Positions 13,807 to 20,707 of a DNA stretch of 35,462 nucleotides are shown in pieces. The DNA comes from a virus. The notes under the pieces were generated by a model. That model saw only the letters and a program-made list of their open reading frames with translations, was not told the origin of the DNA and did not search any database. The stretch's first letter is position 1; every line of letters starts with the position of its first letter. Made by a program: the position numbers and the translations under genes. The stretch covers positions 1 through 35,462 of the IMG/VR virus record IMGVR_UViG_3300035179_000039; one strand, written 5' to 3'.

Positions 13807-13950
13807 GTGAAAGTAATGGGAGAATACAAGGCTGAAATCGTACCTTCACCGGACGACGCAGCCAAATTCCTCAACAAGCATGATCCGACCAGCATCATCG
13901 CAGTATTTCCATGGTCGGATAAAGGAATAGCAATCATCTATGAGAAGTGA
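13807..13950 (+). CDS. Small alpha/beta hypothetical protein
   Basis: Starts at GTG 13807 (MKVMGEYK) or ATG 13816. About 44-47 residues: KAEIVPSPDDAAKFLNKHDP then TSIIAVFPWSDKGIAIIYEK. The beta-alpha-beta-beta pattern recalls small Cse60-like phage proteins, an uncertain comparison. The leader GAGTGAAAGTAATG is shared with genes at 24358 and 31982. Confidence 0.65.
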   Translation: MKVMGEYKAEIVPSPDDAAKFLNKHDPTSIIAVFPWSDKGIAIIYEK

Positions 13951-13955
13951 AATTG

Positions 13956-14099
13956 ATGACGACCACATACGGTCAAATCTCAAATTCAACCGTCGCAGGC
14001 CTCATCACCGCCCTGAATGCACTGGCCCCCACCGGGGTCACAAGCATAGTGTATGCGAAGGGCCGAGGCTACACGGCGTTCTACTACGTTACCAGTTAG
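13956..14099 (+). CDS. 47-residue hypothetical protein of the head operon
   Basis: MTTTYGQISNSTVAGLITAL followed by a turn and two strands (VTSIVYAKGRGYTAFYYVTS). A small alpha/beta protein with no family recognised, 6 bases after the preceding stop. It is overlapped by the possible N-terminal extension of the connector gene. Confidence 0.65.
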   Translation: MTTTYGQISNSTVAGLITALNALAPTGVTSIVYAKGRGYTAFYYVTS

Positions 14100-14823
14100 G
14101 GGGTTCAAACCCACGGTCACAGGCGACTACTGCTCCATAGCAGAGGTTCAGGAGTACCTGACCGATCTGGACCTCGAAGATGTTAGCGATGAGCCTGAGA
14201 TTCAGAAGCTCATCAACCGAGCCATGGACCACATTGAACGGTTCTGCAGAAACAAGTTCAGGTCCACCCCGCTGACAGAGAGATATGATGGAAGCGGCCA
14301 ACAGAAGCTGATCCTGCGCCACTGGCCGATCATCTCTGTGACTTCGGTGAAAATCTACAACTACAACAATCAGCTTGTCAGGACTGCTGCGGAAGCGGAT
14401 TTGATTTTGGATAAGGAGATCGGCACGATCGCGCTGCCCCCCATCAGCTATTGGTTAAGCCCTCGCTGGCCCTCAAGCGCCTTCTCTTGGCCTTATCTTA
14501 GCACCTCAGGGTATTTCCTGCGAGGAAGCGAGTTTGACTACTACAACACGTTCGGCAAAGGCATCAGCAACATCGAGGTCGTGTACACCTACGGCCATGA
14601 GACCACGCCCGAGTCAATCAAAGATGCATGCATCAAACTTGTGGTCATAGACCTGCTTCGGAAGAAAGGGGTCGCAGTCGCCCAGGGCACCACGGCCACC
14701 ACGCTTGCAGGAGTCTCAGAAACTTATCAGTCGAGCCCCTATGAGAACCTGATCCGGCAGCTGCAGGAAGACATAAAGCGGGATCTTGCAGGATACGTCT
14801 CGAGGCCGGTGGGAGTGGTATGA
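14053..14823 (+). CDS. Head-tail connector (HK97 gp6-like)
   Basis: Up to 256 residues. The segment GDYCSIAEVQEYL, then EPEIQKLINRAMDHIERFCR, then LRHWPIISVTSVKIYNYN with later DACIKLVVIDLLRKKGVAVA, is the all-helical-plus-strand-loop layout of connector proteins that dock on the portal. The start is unclear: ATG 14053 overlaps the previous gene by 47 bases without a ribosome site and gives a poor N-terminus. The recognisable protein begins near 14110, after the previous stop, where only non-standard starts exist. Confidence 0.75.
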   Translation: MRRAEATRRSTTLPVRGFKPTVTGDYCSIAEVQEYLTDLDLEDVSDEPEIQKLINRAMDHIERFCRNKFRSTPLTERYDGSGQQKLILRHWPIISVTSVKIYNYNNQLVRTAAEADLILDKEIGTIALPPISYWLSPRWPSSAFSWPYLSTSGYFLRGSEFDYYNTFGKGISNIEVVYTYGHETTPESIKDACIKLVVIDLLRKKGVAVAQGTTATTLAGVSETYQSSPYENLIRQLQEDIKRDLAGYVSRPVGVV

Positions 14824-15275
14824 CGCTGCTGCAGCCGGACATGGTGCAGGAGTTCTATGACGACCTTAAGGCAGACGCAACCCTAAGCGCCATCCAAGGC
14901 CTGCTGATCGAGAAGCGTCGCCGCCAGGGCGCCATTGACAAGACGGGGCGGCTTCAACCGAACCAGCTGGTCATCATCAGAAAGGAACGCTGTGGCACTT
15001 CACAGTGGTGCAATGGCGGCGCCATTCTCTCAAACCTAGACTATATCGGAATCGACATAATCTGTAAGACGGGGAAGAATGAGGACACTGATGCCCGGGA
15101 CCTCTGCAAGGTTATCCACGACCGAATTAACGCCTACCTGTTCTCCGCCAGCTTCAATGGCACAGGCTGGAAGGAGCATAAGCTGGTGAGCGACCGATAT
15201 CCAGTTCCGCCCACGAAGATGCTGGCGTACAACACGCTCACCTTTGAGTGCCTAGTCATGTCCGGAGAAGCATGA
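14820..15275 (+). CDS. Tail terminator / neck-type protein
   Basis: A 151-residue protein overlapping the connector stop (ATGA). Helix VQEFYDDLKADATLSAI is followed by strands with NQLVIIRKER and IGIDIICKTGKNEDTDARDL and a closing strand LTFECLVMSGEA. The alpha/beta pattern and its position between connector and tail tube match tail-terminator proteins. A short six-codon frame (MKVISL) follows and leads into the next ATG. Confidence 0.65.
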   Translation: MTLLQPDMVQEFYDDLKADATLSAIQGLLIEKRRRQGAIDKTGRLQPNQLVIIRKERCGTSQWCNGGAILSNLDYIGIDIICKTGKNEDTDARDLCKVIHDRINAYLFSASFNGTGWKEHKLVSDRYPVPPTKMLAYNTLTFECLVMSGEA

Positions 15276-15288
15276 AAGTGATATCGTT

Positions 15289-15735
15289 ATGACGACGACA
15301 ATAGGATCCGCAACGAAGACTGCGACAGGCAAGGTTGCGAAACTCTACGTGACGCTGGGCATGACCGAGTATTTTATCGCGGCAGGTAAGAACTGGACCA
15401 TGGATATGGGCTACCAAGAAATATTGGACTATGTGAACGGTAGCCAGGTTCCATGGGTGCTCACTGGCGGACTAGACGGTCGGTTCGAATTCGAGTGGCT
15501 GTTCACTACGGATGCGCTTCTCGCCCTCATATCGCCAGATAACACCACGTACGAGCTGCCTGAAGTCACGATCAAGGCAGATGATGTGGACACGCAAGCC
15601 AGCCCGGTGATCAAACGCGTCACCGTGACCGCTAAGATTTTCAGGCTGCGAAGAGTAGGAGAATCCGGCGGCGACGGCTCAGTCAAACTTACCGGAAGCG
15701 GCAGATTAACCTCAAAGCCACAGTTCGGTCCCTAA
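15289..15735 (+). CDS. Major tail tube protein
   Basis: A 148-residue, mainly beta protein. It begins with Thr-rich strands (ATKTATGKVAKLYVTLG), contains KNWTMDMGYQEILDYVNGSQ and a tube-like core with GGLDGRFEFEWLFTTDAL, then VTIKADDVDTQASPV and a Gly/Ser-rich end. The size, strand content and position next to neck proteins and tail chaperone support a tail tube subunit of a non-contractile tail. No sheath gene is present. Confidence 0.65.
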   Translation: MTTTIGSATKTATGKVAKLYVTLGMTEYFIAAGKNWTMDMGYQEILDYVNGSQVPWVLTGGLDGRFEFEWLFTTDALLALISPDNTTYELPEVTIKADDVDTQASPVIKRVTVTAKIFRLRRVGESGGDGSVKLTGSGRLTSKPQFGP

Positions 15736-16212
15736 GTGATACACTTGTCTGTGCAGCTTGAGATGAGTGGCGTAGACGAGGCAATCGCTGTCTACGGCAC
15801 AGCCGAGCCTGAGATTCATGACGCCATCGCAGAGGAATTCCAAGCCTTAGCGCCAGAGATTGAGCAGTACGCAAAGCTACTGGCTCCGGTGCGCACCGGC
15901 GCCTACCGAGACAGCATCTACTGCTGGGCAGACGACACCACACTGGAGCTAGGCACCTTAAGCGAGTACGGACACATCATAGAGGGCGGCAGCCTGCCCC
16001 ATGTGATTGAACCGGTCCGAGCCAAAGCGCTGCACTTCTTCACGCCGGAAGGCAAAGAAGTGTTCGCCAGGCGAGTGCTTCACCCGGGCACCTTGCCGTA
16101 CCCAGTGTTACATAATACATTTATGGCAAAGATGTTTGACATCATGCTGGCGGTCGATCGGGCGATTGAAAACGTGCTGGATCGATATCCCAGCCCATAT
16201 TACGAGCCGTAG
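15736..16212 (+). CDS. HK97 gp10-like head-tail joining protein
   Basis: A 158-residue protein starting with GTG immediately after the previous stop. The signature LLAPVRTGAYRDSIYCWADD, followed by SEYGHIIEGGSLPHVIEPV, ALHFFTPEGKEVFARRV and HPGTLPYPVLHNTF, is the family hallmark (V-[RD]-TG-x-[YL]-R-x-S, a Y-x-x-x-x-E-x-G turn, HPGT..P). These proteins help complete or join tails to heads. Confidence 0.85.
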   Translation: MIHLSVQLEMSGVDEAIAVYGTAEPEIHDAIAEEFQALAPEIEQYAKLLAPVRTGAYRDSIYCWADDTTLELGTLSEYGHIIEGGSLPHVIEPVRAKALHFFTPEGKEVFARRVLHPGTLPYPVLHNTFMAKMFDIMLAVDRAIENVLDRYPSPYYEP

Positions 16213-16225
16213 GGGGTGAGATTCC

Positions 16226-16687
16226 TTGGGACCACCTAAACTTGACATTGAGAAGGAACAGGCCAAGATTCTGGCTGCGCTGGAGAAGTCGGACAAAGAG
16301 CTGGCGGAAGAGTCTGAAGCCATGCAAGGGCTCTTGAAGAGAATAGTCATTATTGATTTGAAGATGCTGGATCAGGAAGAGCCGGTGTCGGTTAAGGCTC
16401 GGCGGCTGCTTGACCCGCAGCTGAGTGAGCTTCGAAGCATGGCTCGGAAGATAAGCCCCGACTTGACTGATATGGAGAAAGCGTGGACGGTGCAGCTGTC
16501 TGAAGAGCAGCTGGCGCAGTTCGGAGAAGTAATGGACCGATGCATCCTACTGGCTACGGGCCACACGGCTGAAACAATGCCTCTCAGCGAAGCCTTGAAA
16601 CGCACCCTGTTCATGAAGATCCTTGAACTCAGCCAGGTGAGTGACAGCCAGCTGGAAGACATCAGAAAATTTCGTCCAAAGCCCTAG
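16226..16687 (+). CDS. Tail assembly chaperone, upstream (G-type) frame
   Basis: A 153-residue protein from TTG 16226, preceded by GGGGTGA. All-helical and acidic (EKEQAKILAALEKSDKELAE and further helices), as for tail chaperones that coat the tape measure. It ends CCA-AAG-CCC-TAG, and the +1 frame is open across the stop and continues with a second helical segment, so a frameshifted 201-residue product is likely. It stands directly before the tape-measure candidate. Confidence 0.7.
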   Translation: MGPPKLDIEKEQAKILAALEKSDKELAEESEAMQGLLKRIVIIDLKMLDQEEPVSVKARRLLDPQLSELRSMARKISPDLTDMEKAWTVQLSEEQLAQFGEVMDRCILLATGHTAETMPLSEALKRTLFMKILELSQVSDSQLEDIRKFRPKP

Positions 16688-16832
16688 AGGCTTCCTGAAA
16701 TGCGCCATAGCGTTCGAGGTGTTCCATCGGTCCCTGAATGAGCTCAGCCACCTTTCAGAGCAAGAATGGGCGCTGGCTGCAGAGTACCTTAGAGAGAAAT
16801 TGGAAGTGATCAAACCTGTCAGCAGGACCTGA
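16641..16832 (+). CDS. Tail assembly chaperone, downstream (T-type) frame reached by +1 frameshift
   Basis: Open in the +1 frame relative to the upstream gene. Its 48 residues after the proposed shift (RGFLKCAIAFEVFHRSLNEL and SEQEWALAAEYLREKLEVI) are helical, like the T half of tail chaperones. An in-frame GTG at 16641 exists but has no ribosome site and would encode a poor N-terminus, so fusion to the upstream frame is the better reading. Confidence 0.65.
   Translation: MTASWKTSENFVQSPRGFLKCAIAFEVFHRSLNELSHLSEQEWALAAEYLREKLEVIKPVSRT
16682..16687 (+). other. Candidate programmed +1 frameshift site (CCC-TAG)
   Basis: The Pro codon CCC is followed by the stop TAG. A P-site tRNA slipping from CCC to CCT would let the ribosome skip T16685 and read AGA-GGC-TTC in the open frame. 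CCC followed by a stop is the kind of site reported for +1 shifting in Listeria phage PSA structural genes. Most tail chaperones use a -1 shift instead. Confidence 0.6.
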
Positions 16833-16839
16833 ACGAATA

Positions 16840-16855
16840 CTGCGGGTCACCGCAG
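16840..16855 (+). other. RNA hairpin at the tape-measure start
   Basis: CTGCGG-GTCA-CCGCAG forms a perfect 6-bp stem with a 4-base loop. It begins just after the chaperone stop, and its last base is the G of the GTG start at 16855, so it may limit translation of the next gene. Confidence 0.5.
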
Positions 16856-17259
16856 TGGCTTCAAGAATGGCTGGTCTCACTGAAGTCGCTCAAGCCTTGA
16901 GCATGGTTCGGCTTGGTATGATGGCGACTCGAGTAGCTGGCGCAGCCTTGGCCACTCAGAACGCGGCCACAACAGCCAGCTTTCACGCCATGAACCTTGC
17001 AGCGCTAGGTGGACCTTTGGGAATAGCAGCCATCGCCGGAGCAGCCCTGATCGGTGGCTTAGTGGGCTACGCGGCTGCAGGCGGCTTCAGTCCCAAGGCT
17101 GCGGCCGCAGCCAAACCCGAACCCAGCACCTTCGGGCCCTACCGCACAGGCGGCGGCACCTACATCTCGGTTCGAGCCAACGAAATCAGAACTCGGGCGG
17201 ACGAGGAAGAGCTCCTGGACGATCAGCCTTATCGGAGATATCGCAAGTATAGAGCGTGA
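16855..17259 (+). CDS. Very short tape-measure-like protein
   Basis: A 134-residue protein from GTG 16855 (ATG 16867 is possible). Helical, alanine-rich N-terminus (LTEVAQALSMVRLGMMATRV), then a glycine/alanine hydrophobic segment (LGIAAIAGAALIGGLVGYAA) as in the membrane-inserting part of tape measures, then a soluble tail with RANEIRTRADEEEL. It lies exactly between tail chaperone and distal tail genes. Tape measures span the tail at about 1.5 angstrom per residue, so this one would specify a tail of only about 20 nm. Identification rests on position and composition. Confidence 0.6.
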   Translation: MASRMAGLTEVAQALSMVRLGMMATRVAGAALATQNAATTASFHAMNLAALGGPLGIAAIAGAALIGGLVGYAAAGGFSPKAAAAAKPEPSTFGPYRTGGGTYISVRANEIRTRADEEELLDDQPYRRYRKYRA

Positions 17260-17263
17260 AAAC

Positions 17264-17665
17264 ATGGCTGCCACAACCACCATTGCGCATACACTTGTCT
17301 CCTCTCTCACCTTGACTCATCCAACTAATCTGCAGCGGGAATCCCCAAGCCGCATCATTGCAAGGCACGAGATTGTGAACAGGGAAGGCGATGAGGGGCA
17401 GGACATGGGCAGCGAGTCTCCCCCCTGGCTTCTTCAGGGGCGCTGCACCGACGCTCAGAAAGATACTTTGAGAAGTTTCTTTGATCAAGTGCAGATTGAC
17501 ACCAGCAACAACGGCTATGTGACCCTGACCCAAACGGACGATAACGATGCCACGATAACCAGCGTGGATAAGTTGGCGATTGAAAGCATGACCTTCGACT
17601 ATGTGGGTGGCCTTCCCCATGTCTGGAGCTTCAGCATCGAGCTAAGAAGATATGTAGCTGCGTAG
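17264..17665 (+). CDS. Distal tail protein candidate
   Basis: A 133-residue beta-rich protein. Strand pairs include HTLVSSLTLTHP and SRIIARHEIVNREG, the segment SPPWLLQGRCTDAQKDTLRS, and GYVTLTQTDDNDATITSVDK ending VWSFSIELRRYVAA. The final strands with a conserved-looking aromatic and ELRRY resemble small baseplate proteins that connect the tube to the hub. It lies between the tape measure and the hub gene, 4 bases after the former and 5 before the latter. Confidence 0.6.
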   Translation: MAATTTIAHTLVSSLTLTHPTNLQRESPSRIIARHEIVNREGDEGQDMGSESPPWLLQGRCTDAQKDTLRSFFDQVQIDTSNNGYVTLTQTDDNDATITSVDKLAIESMTFDYVGGLPHVWSFSIELRRYVAA

Positions 17666-17670
17666 CATAC

Positions 17671-19371
17671 ATGGCTGGAAACCGACCTACCATAAACACG
17701 CTGACTCTCGGCGGCGCAAACGTGAAGAACGACTTCATCAGTCTTGATGTAGAGCAATCGGTTAGCCAAGTCATACCGAACGCCGTTTTGATCCTGAGCA
17801 ATCGAGGCGACAAATACAGCACTGTGGACTGGCATGATGAGCTAATTGCCATCGTGAACGGCGTGAACCTTTTCAGCGGATACATTGACACCCCGCGCAG
17901 GCCGCGTAGCAAGCGGGAAGGAGTCAAGCTGGAAGTGGTGGCGCGAGGCTACATCGCCTCTATGGCGGACGTCGTTGGCAACCTGCATTTTGTCAACAAC
18001 AAGGCAGACTACGCAGTGGCTGAAATTGTGCAAAGCTATAATGCGCTGAAAGGCTCAGCGGATCCAACTATCTCCATTGGTAGCAACCGAGCGCCCAGCA
18101 GTCAGCCGCCCTACGTCACCATGCAGCAGGAAGGCAAATCTCATATTCGCATGCTGCAGGAGCTGGGTGAGCTTCTAGGCCTGCCTGAGGCTTTCAGCGG
18201 CTACGACACCTTCTTCGACTATTATGTGAACAGCTCGAAGCAGCTCTACTTTGAGGAGATAGGGTACCGGAGCAGCGGCGTAGCCTTACTCACCGGCGAC
18301 TGCAAACGAATTGTGCCAGTGATAGATTCGCTTCCGGTACGCACTATGTTTGTGGTCTTTGGAGACCAATACTGTGGCTCGCTTCCTCTTGAGATGGAGC
18401 TTGGCTACGGCGCCCAGCATAACGGAGCCCCATGGCGTGAGGATCCATGGAGCGAGCTGAACACTGAGGACTACCTTGAGGGACCTAACTGCGTCGATGT
18501 GCAAGCCGACGCAGGGTACTATGTGACGCTGGAAGCCATCCAAAGCACGCGAGCCATATTCGCCTCTTTTGAGGACCCGTGGACCGGATACTTCTACATG
18601 CGTTTTCCTCTCGCCTCAGGCAAGTGGCCCGGGCAGGACCCGGCAGGCGGCTTCAACACCTACAACATCACCAACATCGCAGACTACCCTGACGACGACT
18701 TGGAGTACCAGGGAGAAATCAACAAGATAGGACTCTATGTGGGTTATCGCCCGGGGGTCGAACAGAACATTACCTTCAGGCTTGAAGTGGTCACCACAGA
18801 GCCCAAACTGGGAGTCGACACGGTCACCATCAAAACAGACGAGAAAAGCATTGCACCTTTAGGCGACATACCGGGCACCTGGACATGGTTCGAGCACCCG
18901 TTCGGCCCCGGCAGCGCCGTAGGCACGGGAGACGAGCAGTGGCGCCTAGTCAGCCCAACCGAGGATGCGGCGCCCTACTGGGAGAACGTGTCTGAGCTCA
19001 GGTTCTGCTTCAACTTTCCCGCATCCGGACCACTCGACAGCATCTTTTATGGAGAGATAGATGGGCTGCGGTTCGTGAAGCCTCTCGTCGTCAAGCACAT
19101 GGATGCGGCAGATACGATCGTGAAGTCGAAGCACCTGTTTGAGCCATGGGCGAAAGCCTACAGCTGGGCAAAGGCATGGGCGGCTTGTCAAGCTGAGAAT
19201 GAGCGCATGCCTCAGAAATACACTGACATCGAAACCGTGGGCAAAGTGGATATTCCGATCGCTCAGACATTCACTTTGAACGGTACAGAGATGGTGGCAA
19301 GAACCATTAAGCATAGCATATCAAAGAGAAGAGGCTGGACCAGAAGCATCAAAGGATGGGAAAAAACTTGA
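17671..19371 (+). CDS. Baseplate hub / tail-tip protein with a carbohydrate-binding-like insertion
   Basis: A 566-residue protein. Residues 1-130 resemble the gp27/gpD-type hub: SVSQVIPNAVLILSNRGDKY, IVNGVNLFSGYIDTP and KLEVVARGYIASM. Residues about 130-260 continue the hub fold. The insert at about 270-490 (VDVQADAGYYVTLEA through EIDGLRFVKPLVV) has a jelly-roll pattern like carbohydrate-binding modules. The end returns to hub sequence (PIAQTFTLNGTEMVARTIKH). The insert could give glycan binding at the tail tip. It overlaps the next gene by 16 bases. Confidence 0.7.
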   Translation: MAGNRPTINTLTLGGANVKNDFISLDVEQSVSQVIPNAVLILSNRGDKYSTVDWHDELIAIVNGVNLFSGYIDTPRRPRSKREGVKLEVVARGYIASMADVVGNLHFVNNKADYAVAEIVQSYNALKGSADPTISIGSNRAPSSQPPYVTMQQEGKSHIRMLQELGELLGLPEAFSGYDTFFDYYVNSSKQLYFEEIGYRSSGVALLTGDCKRIVPVIDSLPVRTMFVVFGDQYCGSLPLEMELGYGAQHNGAPWREDPWSELNTEDYLEGPNCVDVQADAGYYVTLEAIQSTRAIFASFEDPWTGYFYMRFPLASGKWPGQDPAGGFNTYNITNIADYPDDDLEYQGEINKIGLYVGYRPGVEQNITFRLEVVTTEPKLGVDTVTIKTDEKSIAPLGDIPGTWTWFEHPFGPGSAVGTGDEQWRLVSPTEDAAPYWENVSELRFCFNFPASGPLDSIFYGEIDGLRFVKPLVVKHMDAADTIVKSKHLFEPWAKAYSWAKAWAACQAENERMPQKYTDIETVGKVDIPIAQTFTLNGTEMVARTIKHSISKRRGWTRSIKGWEKT

Positions 19372-20321
19372 CCAAATATCGTCTCCAAACCAGACCGGGC
19401 TTAGGAAAAATGGTGGCTGACGTACAGGACGACATAGACGACTTGATGCGGAGAAAGGTGGGAAGAAGCGGCTCTGTGCCCGTGGTGGTAGTTGGTGCTG
19501 GTGCAGTTGGCGGTGCAGTAGCTACGTTCAACAAATATGTCTTGATTCCTAACAATTATCATGAGGAGTTTGGTTTTGATGATGCACTAGTGTCATGTAT
19601 TGATGAGCAGGGCCGAGCGTGGGGGCGTGGCGCATCAGGATCTTATCCCGGCCCATTCTACGAACACCTTTTCAGAGAGAACTTATCGACAAAGACCTTC
19701 GAGAAGGTTCTTGACATAGAAACCGACTATATGACCCCCCCAGGCGAAATCATACAACTCTGCTGTGCAAAAGACGGAACTCTCTGGTGCTTCGGCAACT
19801 ACGGCTACTATGGTGGCGACGACACGTATGTGGTGTACAAGTTAGGCACAAGCGACGATCCAGAAGCGACGGGTGAAGTGGAACATACCCTCGTCCCCTC
19901 ATCCAACGTATATGTAGACGGCTTGGCAATGGACAGTGAGAGCAGACACTGGATTGGTCTAACCAACTACAATTTGTTTCCTAATGTTTATGCCTTCTTT
20001 TGTCTGGATGGCGACATTAGTCTCGAAGTTCCCGCCCTTGACCGGCCAATATCTACAGGAATCACTTCCAGCGATTGGTTAGTTTGCTCATGGGGGCAAA
20101 GGCAAGTGGTGTTCGCAAAAATAGGAAACGACCACCAGCTTGGAAATTTCGGCATGATACTAAACGACATATCGTACTTGGGGGCTGGCCGTTTCTGTCT
20201 GGATCCTTTAGATAATAAACTCAAAGCACTGGCCACGAATGACAATTTCAACAGATACTTTGTAGACAATGAGTATGCCTATGTGATCTACGTAATAAAT
20301 GATAACTACCTTCCGAGTTGA
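19356..20321 (+). CDS. Receptor-binding / tail-fibre candidate
   Basis: A 321-residue protein. Residues 1-60 are an anchor (KYRLQTRPGLGKMVADVQDD, then a Gly/Ala-Val-rich segment). The rest shows repeated strands with aromatic and Asp turns (LVSCIDEQGRAWGRGASG, CCAKDGTLWCFGNYGYYGGD, LAMDSESRHWIGLTNYN), a pattern like beta-propeller blades. The DNA of this body is visibly richer in A and T than neighbouring genes, which suggests replacement by recombination, as is frequent for host-recognition genes. It is the last gene of the tail block. Confidence 0.6.
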   Translation: MGKNLTKYRLQTRPGLGKMVADVQDDIDDLMRRKVGRSGSVPVVVVGAGAVGGAVATFNKYVLIPNNYHEEFGFDDALVSCIDEQGRAWGRGASGSYPGPFYEHLFRENLSTKTFEKVLDIETDYMTPPGEIIQLCCAKDGTLWCFGNYGYYGGDDTYVVYKLGTSDDPEATGEVEHTLVPSSNVYVDGLAMDSESRHWIGLTNYNLFPNVYAFFCLDGDISLEVPALDRPISTGITSSDWLVCSWGQRQVVFAKIGNDHQLGNFGMILNDISYLGAGRFCLDPLDNKLKALATNDNFNRYFVDNEYAYVIYVINDNYLPS

Positions 20322-20326
20322 TTGAA

Positions 20327-20491
20327 ATGAGCAAACCTGAATCACAGAAGAAGCTCTGCGCCTACGACAAGACGCGAGAATGCAACGAGCAATGCGCGGC
20401 CTTCCTGCAAGGCCGAGAGGCACGTTTTGGTCCAAGTGCATCGCTGTCTTGTCGACGCATGCTGACGGAAAGAGAAAGTCGCCGCCTTTGA
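20327..20491 (+). CDS. 54-residue cysteine-rich protein
   Basis: MSKPESQKKLCAYDKTRECN then EQCAAFLQGRE and later LSCRRML: four cysteines spaced as in small phage proteins that bind one metal. Its last codons fall in the 28-bp inverted repeat. It follows the fibre candidate after 5 bases. Confidence 0.65.
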   Translation: MSKPESQKKLCAYDKTRECNEQCAAFLQGREARFGPSASLSCRRMLTERESRRL

Positions 20492-20512
20492 TTTGCAGTG
20501 TCGGCAAGTCTG
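20485..20512. repeat. 28-bp inverted repeat, copy A
   Basis: An exact 28-base reverse complement of 27698-27725, which lies inside the membrane caspase-like gene. Plus-strand RNA from here would be perfectly complementary to that mRNA. The flanks contain short inverted sequences (GAAAGAG at 20468-20474, CTCTTTC at 20518-20524), so the repeat would lie in the loop of a hairpin. Confidence 0.85.
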
Positions 20513-20540
20513 CGGACGCTCTTTCTGCCTAGCTGCGCAC

Positions 20541-20557
20541 TTTTCGGCGCCCGAAAA
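20541..20557. other. Perfect hairpin in the intergenic region
   Basis: TTTTCGG-CGC-CCGAAAA is a 7-bp stem with a 3-base loop. It could be a terminator of the tail operon, though no T-run follows, or part of an origin. Confidence 0.6.
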
Positions 20558-20568
20558 TTCACGGAAAT

Positions 20569-20592
20569 GAGGCAAAATCAGAGGCAAAATCA
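20569..20592. repeat. Two tandem 12-bp repeats (iteron-like)
   Basis: GAGGCAAAATCA occurs twice with no gap in the non-coding region at 20492-20707. Such short direct repeats are typical binding sites for a replication or transcription protein. Confidence 0.65.
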
Positions 20593-20631
20593 GCCAGTGG
20601 GATAGATGCTAGAGGGCTTGTTCTTGAAGCT

Positions 20632-20657
20632 CCTTATGTGTGATCCTTATGTATGCG
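20632..20657. repeat. Two imperfect 13-bp repeats upstream of the TATA box
   Basis: CCTTATGTGTGAT is followed directly by CCTTATGTATGCG. They lie 9 bases before the TATA box at 20666 and may bind a regulator. Confidence 0.5.
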
Positions 20658-20665
20658 CAAAATCG

Positions 20666-20674
20666 TTTTATATA
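20666..20674 (+). promoter_or_regulatory. TATA box of the early-looking operon
   Basis: TTTTATATA, with an A/G-rich stretch (GCAAAAT) upstream as a possible BRE. Transcription should start near 20697, giving a leader of about 10 bases before ATG 20708. A short inverted repeat, CCGC-GTCTA-GCGG (20681-20693), lies between TATA and start and may be an operator. Confidence 0.7.
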
Positions 20675-20707
20675 CTTTGACCGCGTCTAGCGGAGCTTGA
20701 CAGAACT

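Noticed and set aside
13739-13810. Stop-codon readthrough extension of the zinc-ribbon gene (SKVSETDIPPFF...)
   Set aside because: The open frame after TAG is only 23 codons; it is protein-like, but nothing else supports readthrough.
20342-20587. Minus-strand frame with CRHCK-like cysteines
   Set aside because: Opposite the better-supported plus-strand Cys protein 20327-20491; lacks a ribosome site and crosses the hairpin region.
20440-20620. Mini-CRISPR array, because of a 28-base match to another locus and short repeats
   Set aside because: The 28-base segment is flanked by inverted, not direct, repeats, there is only one such unit, and no leader or cas gene is present.
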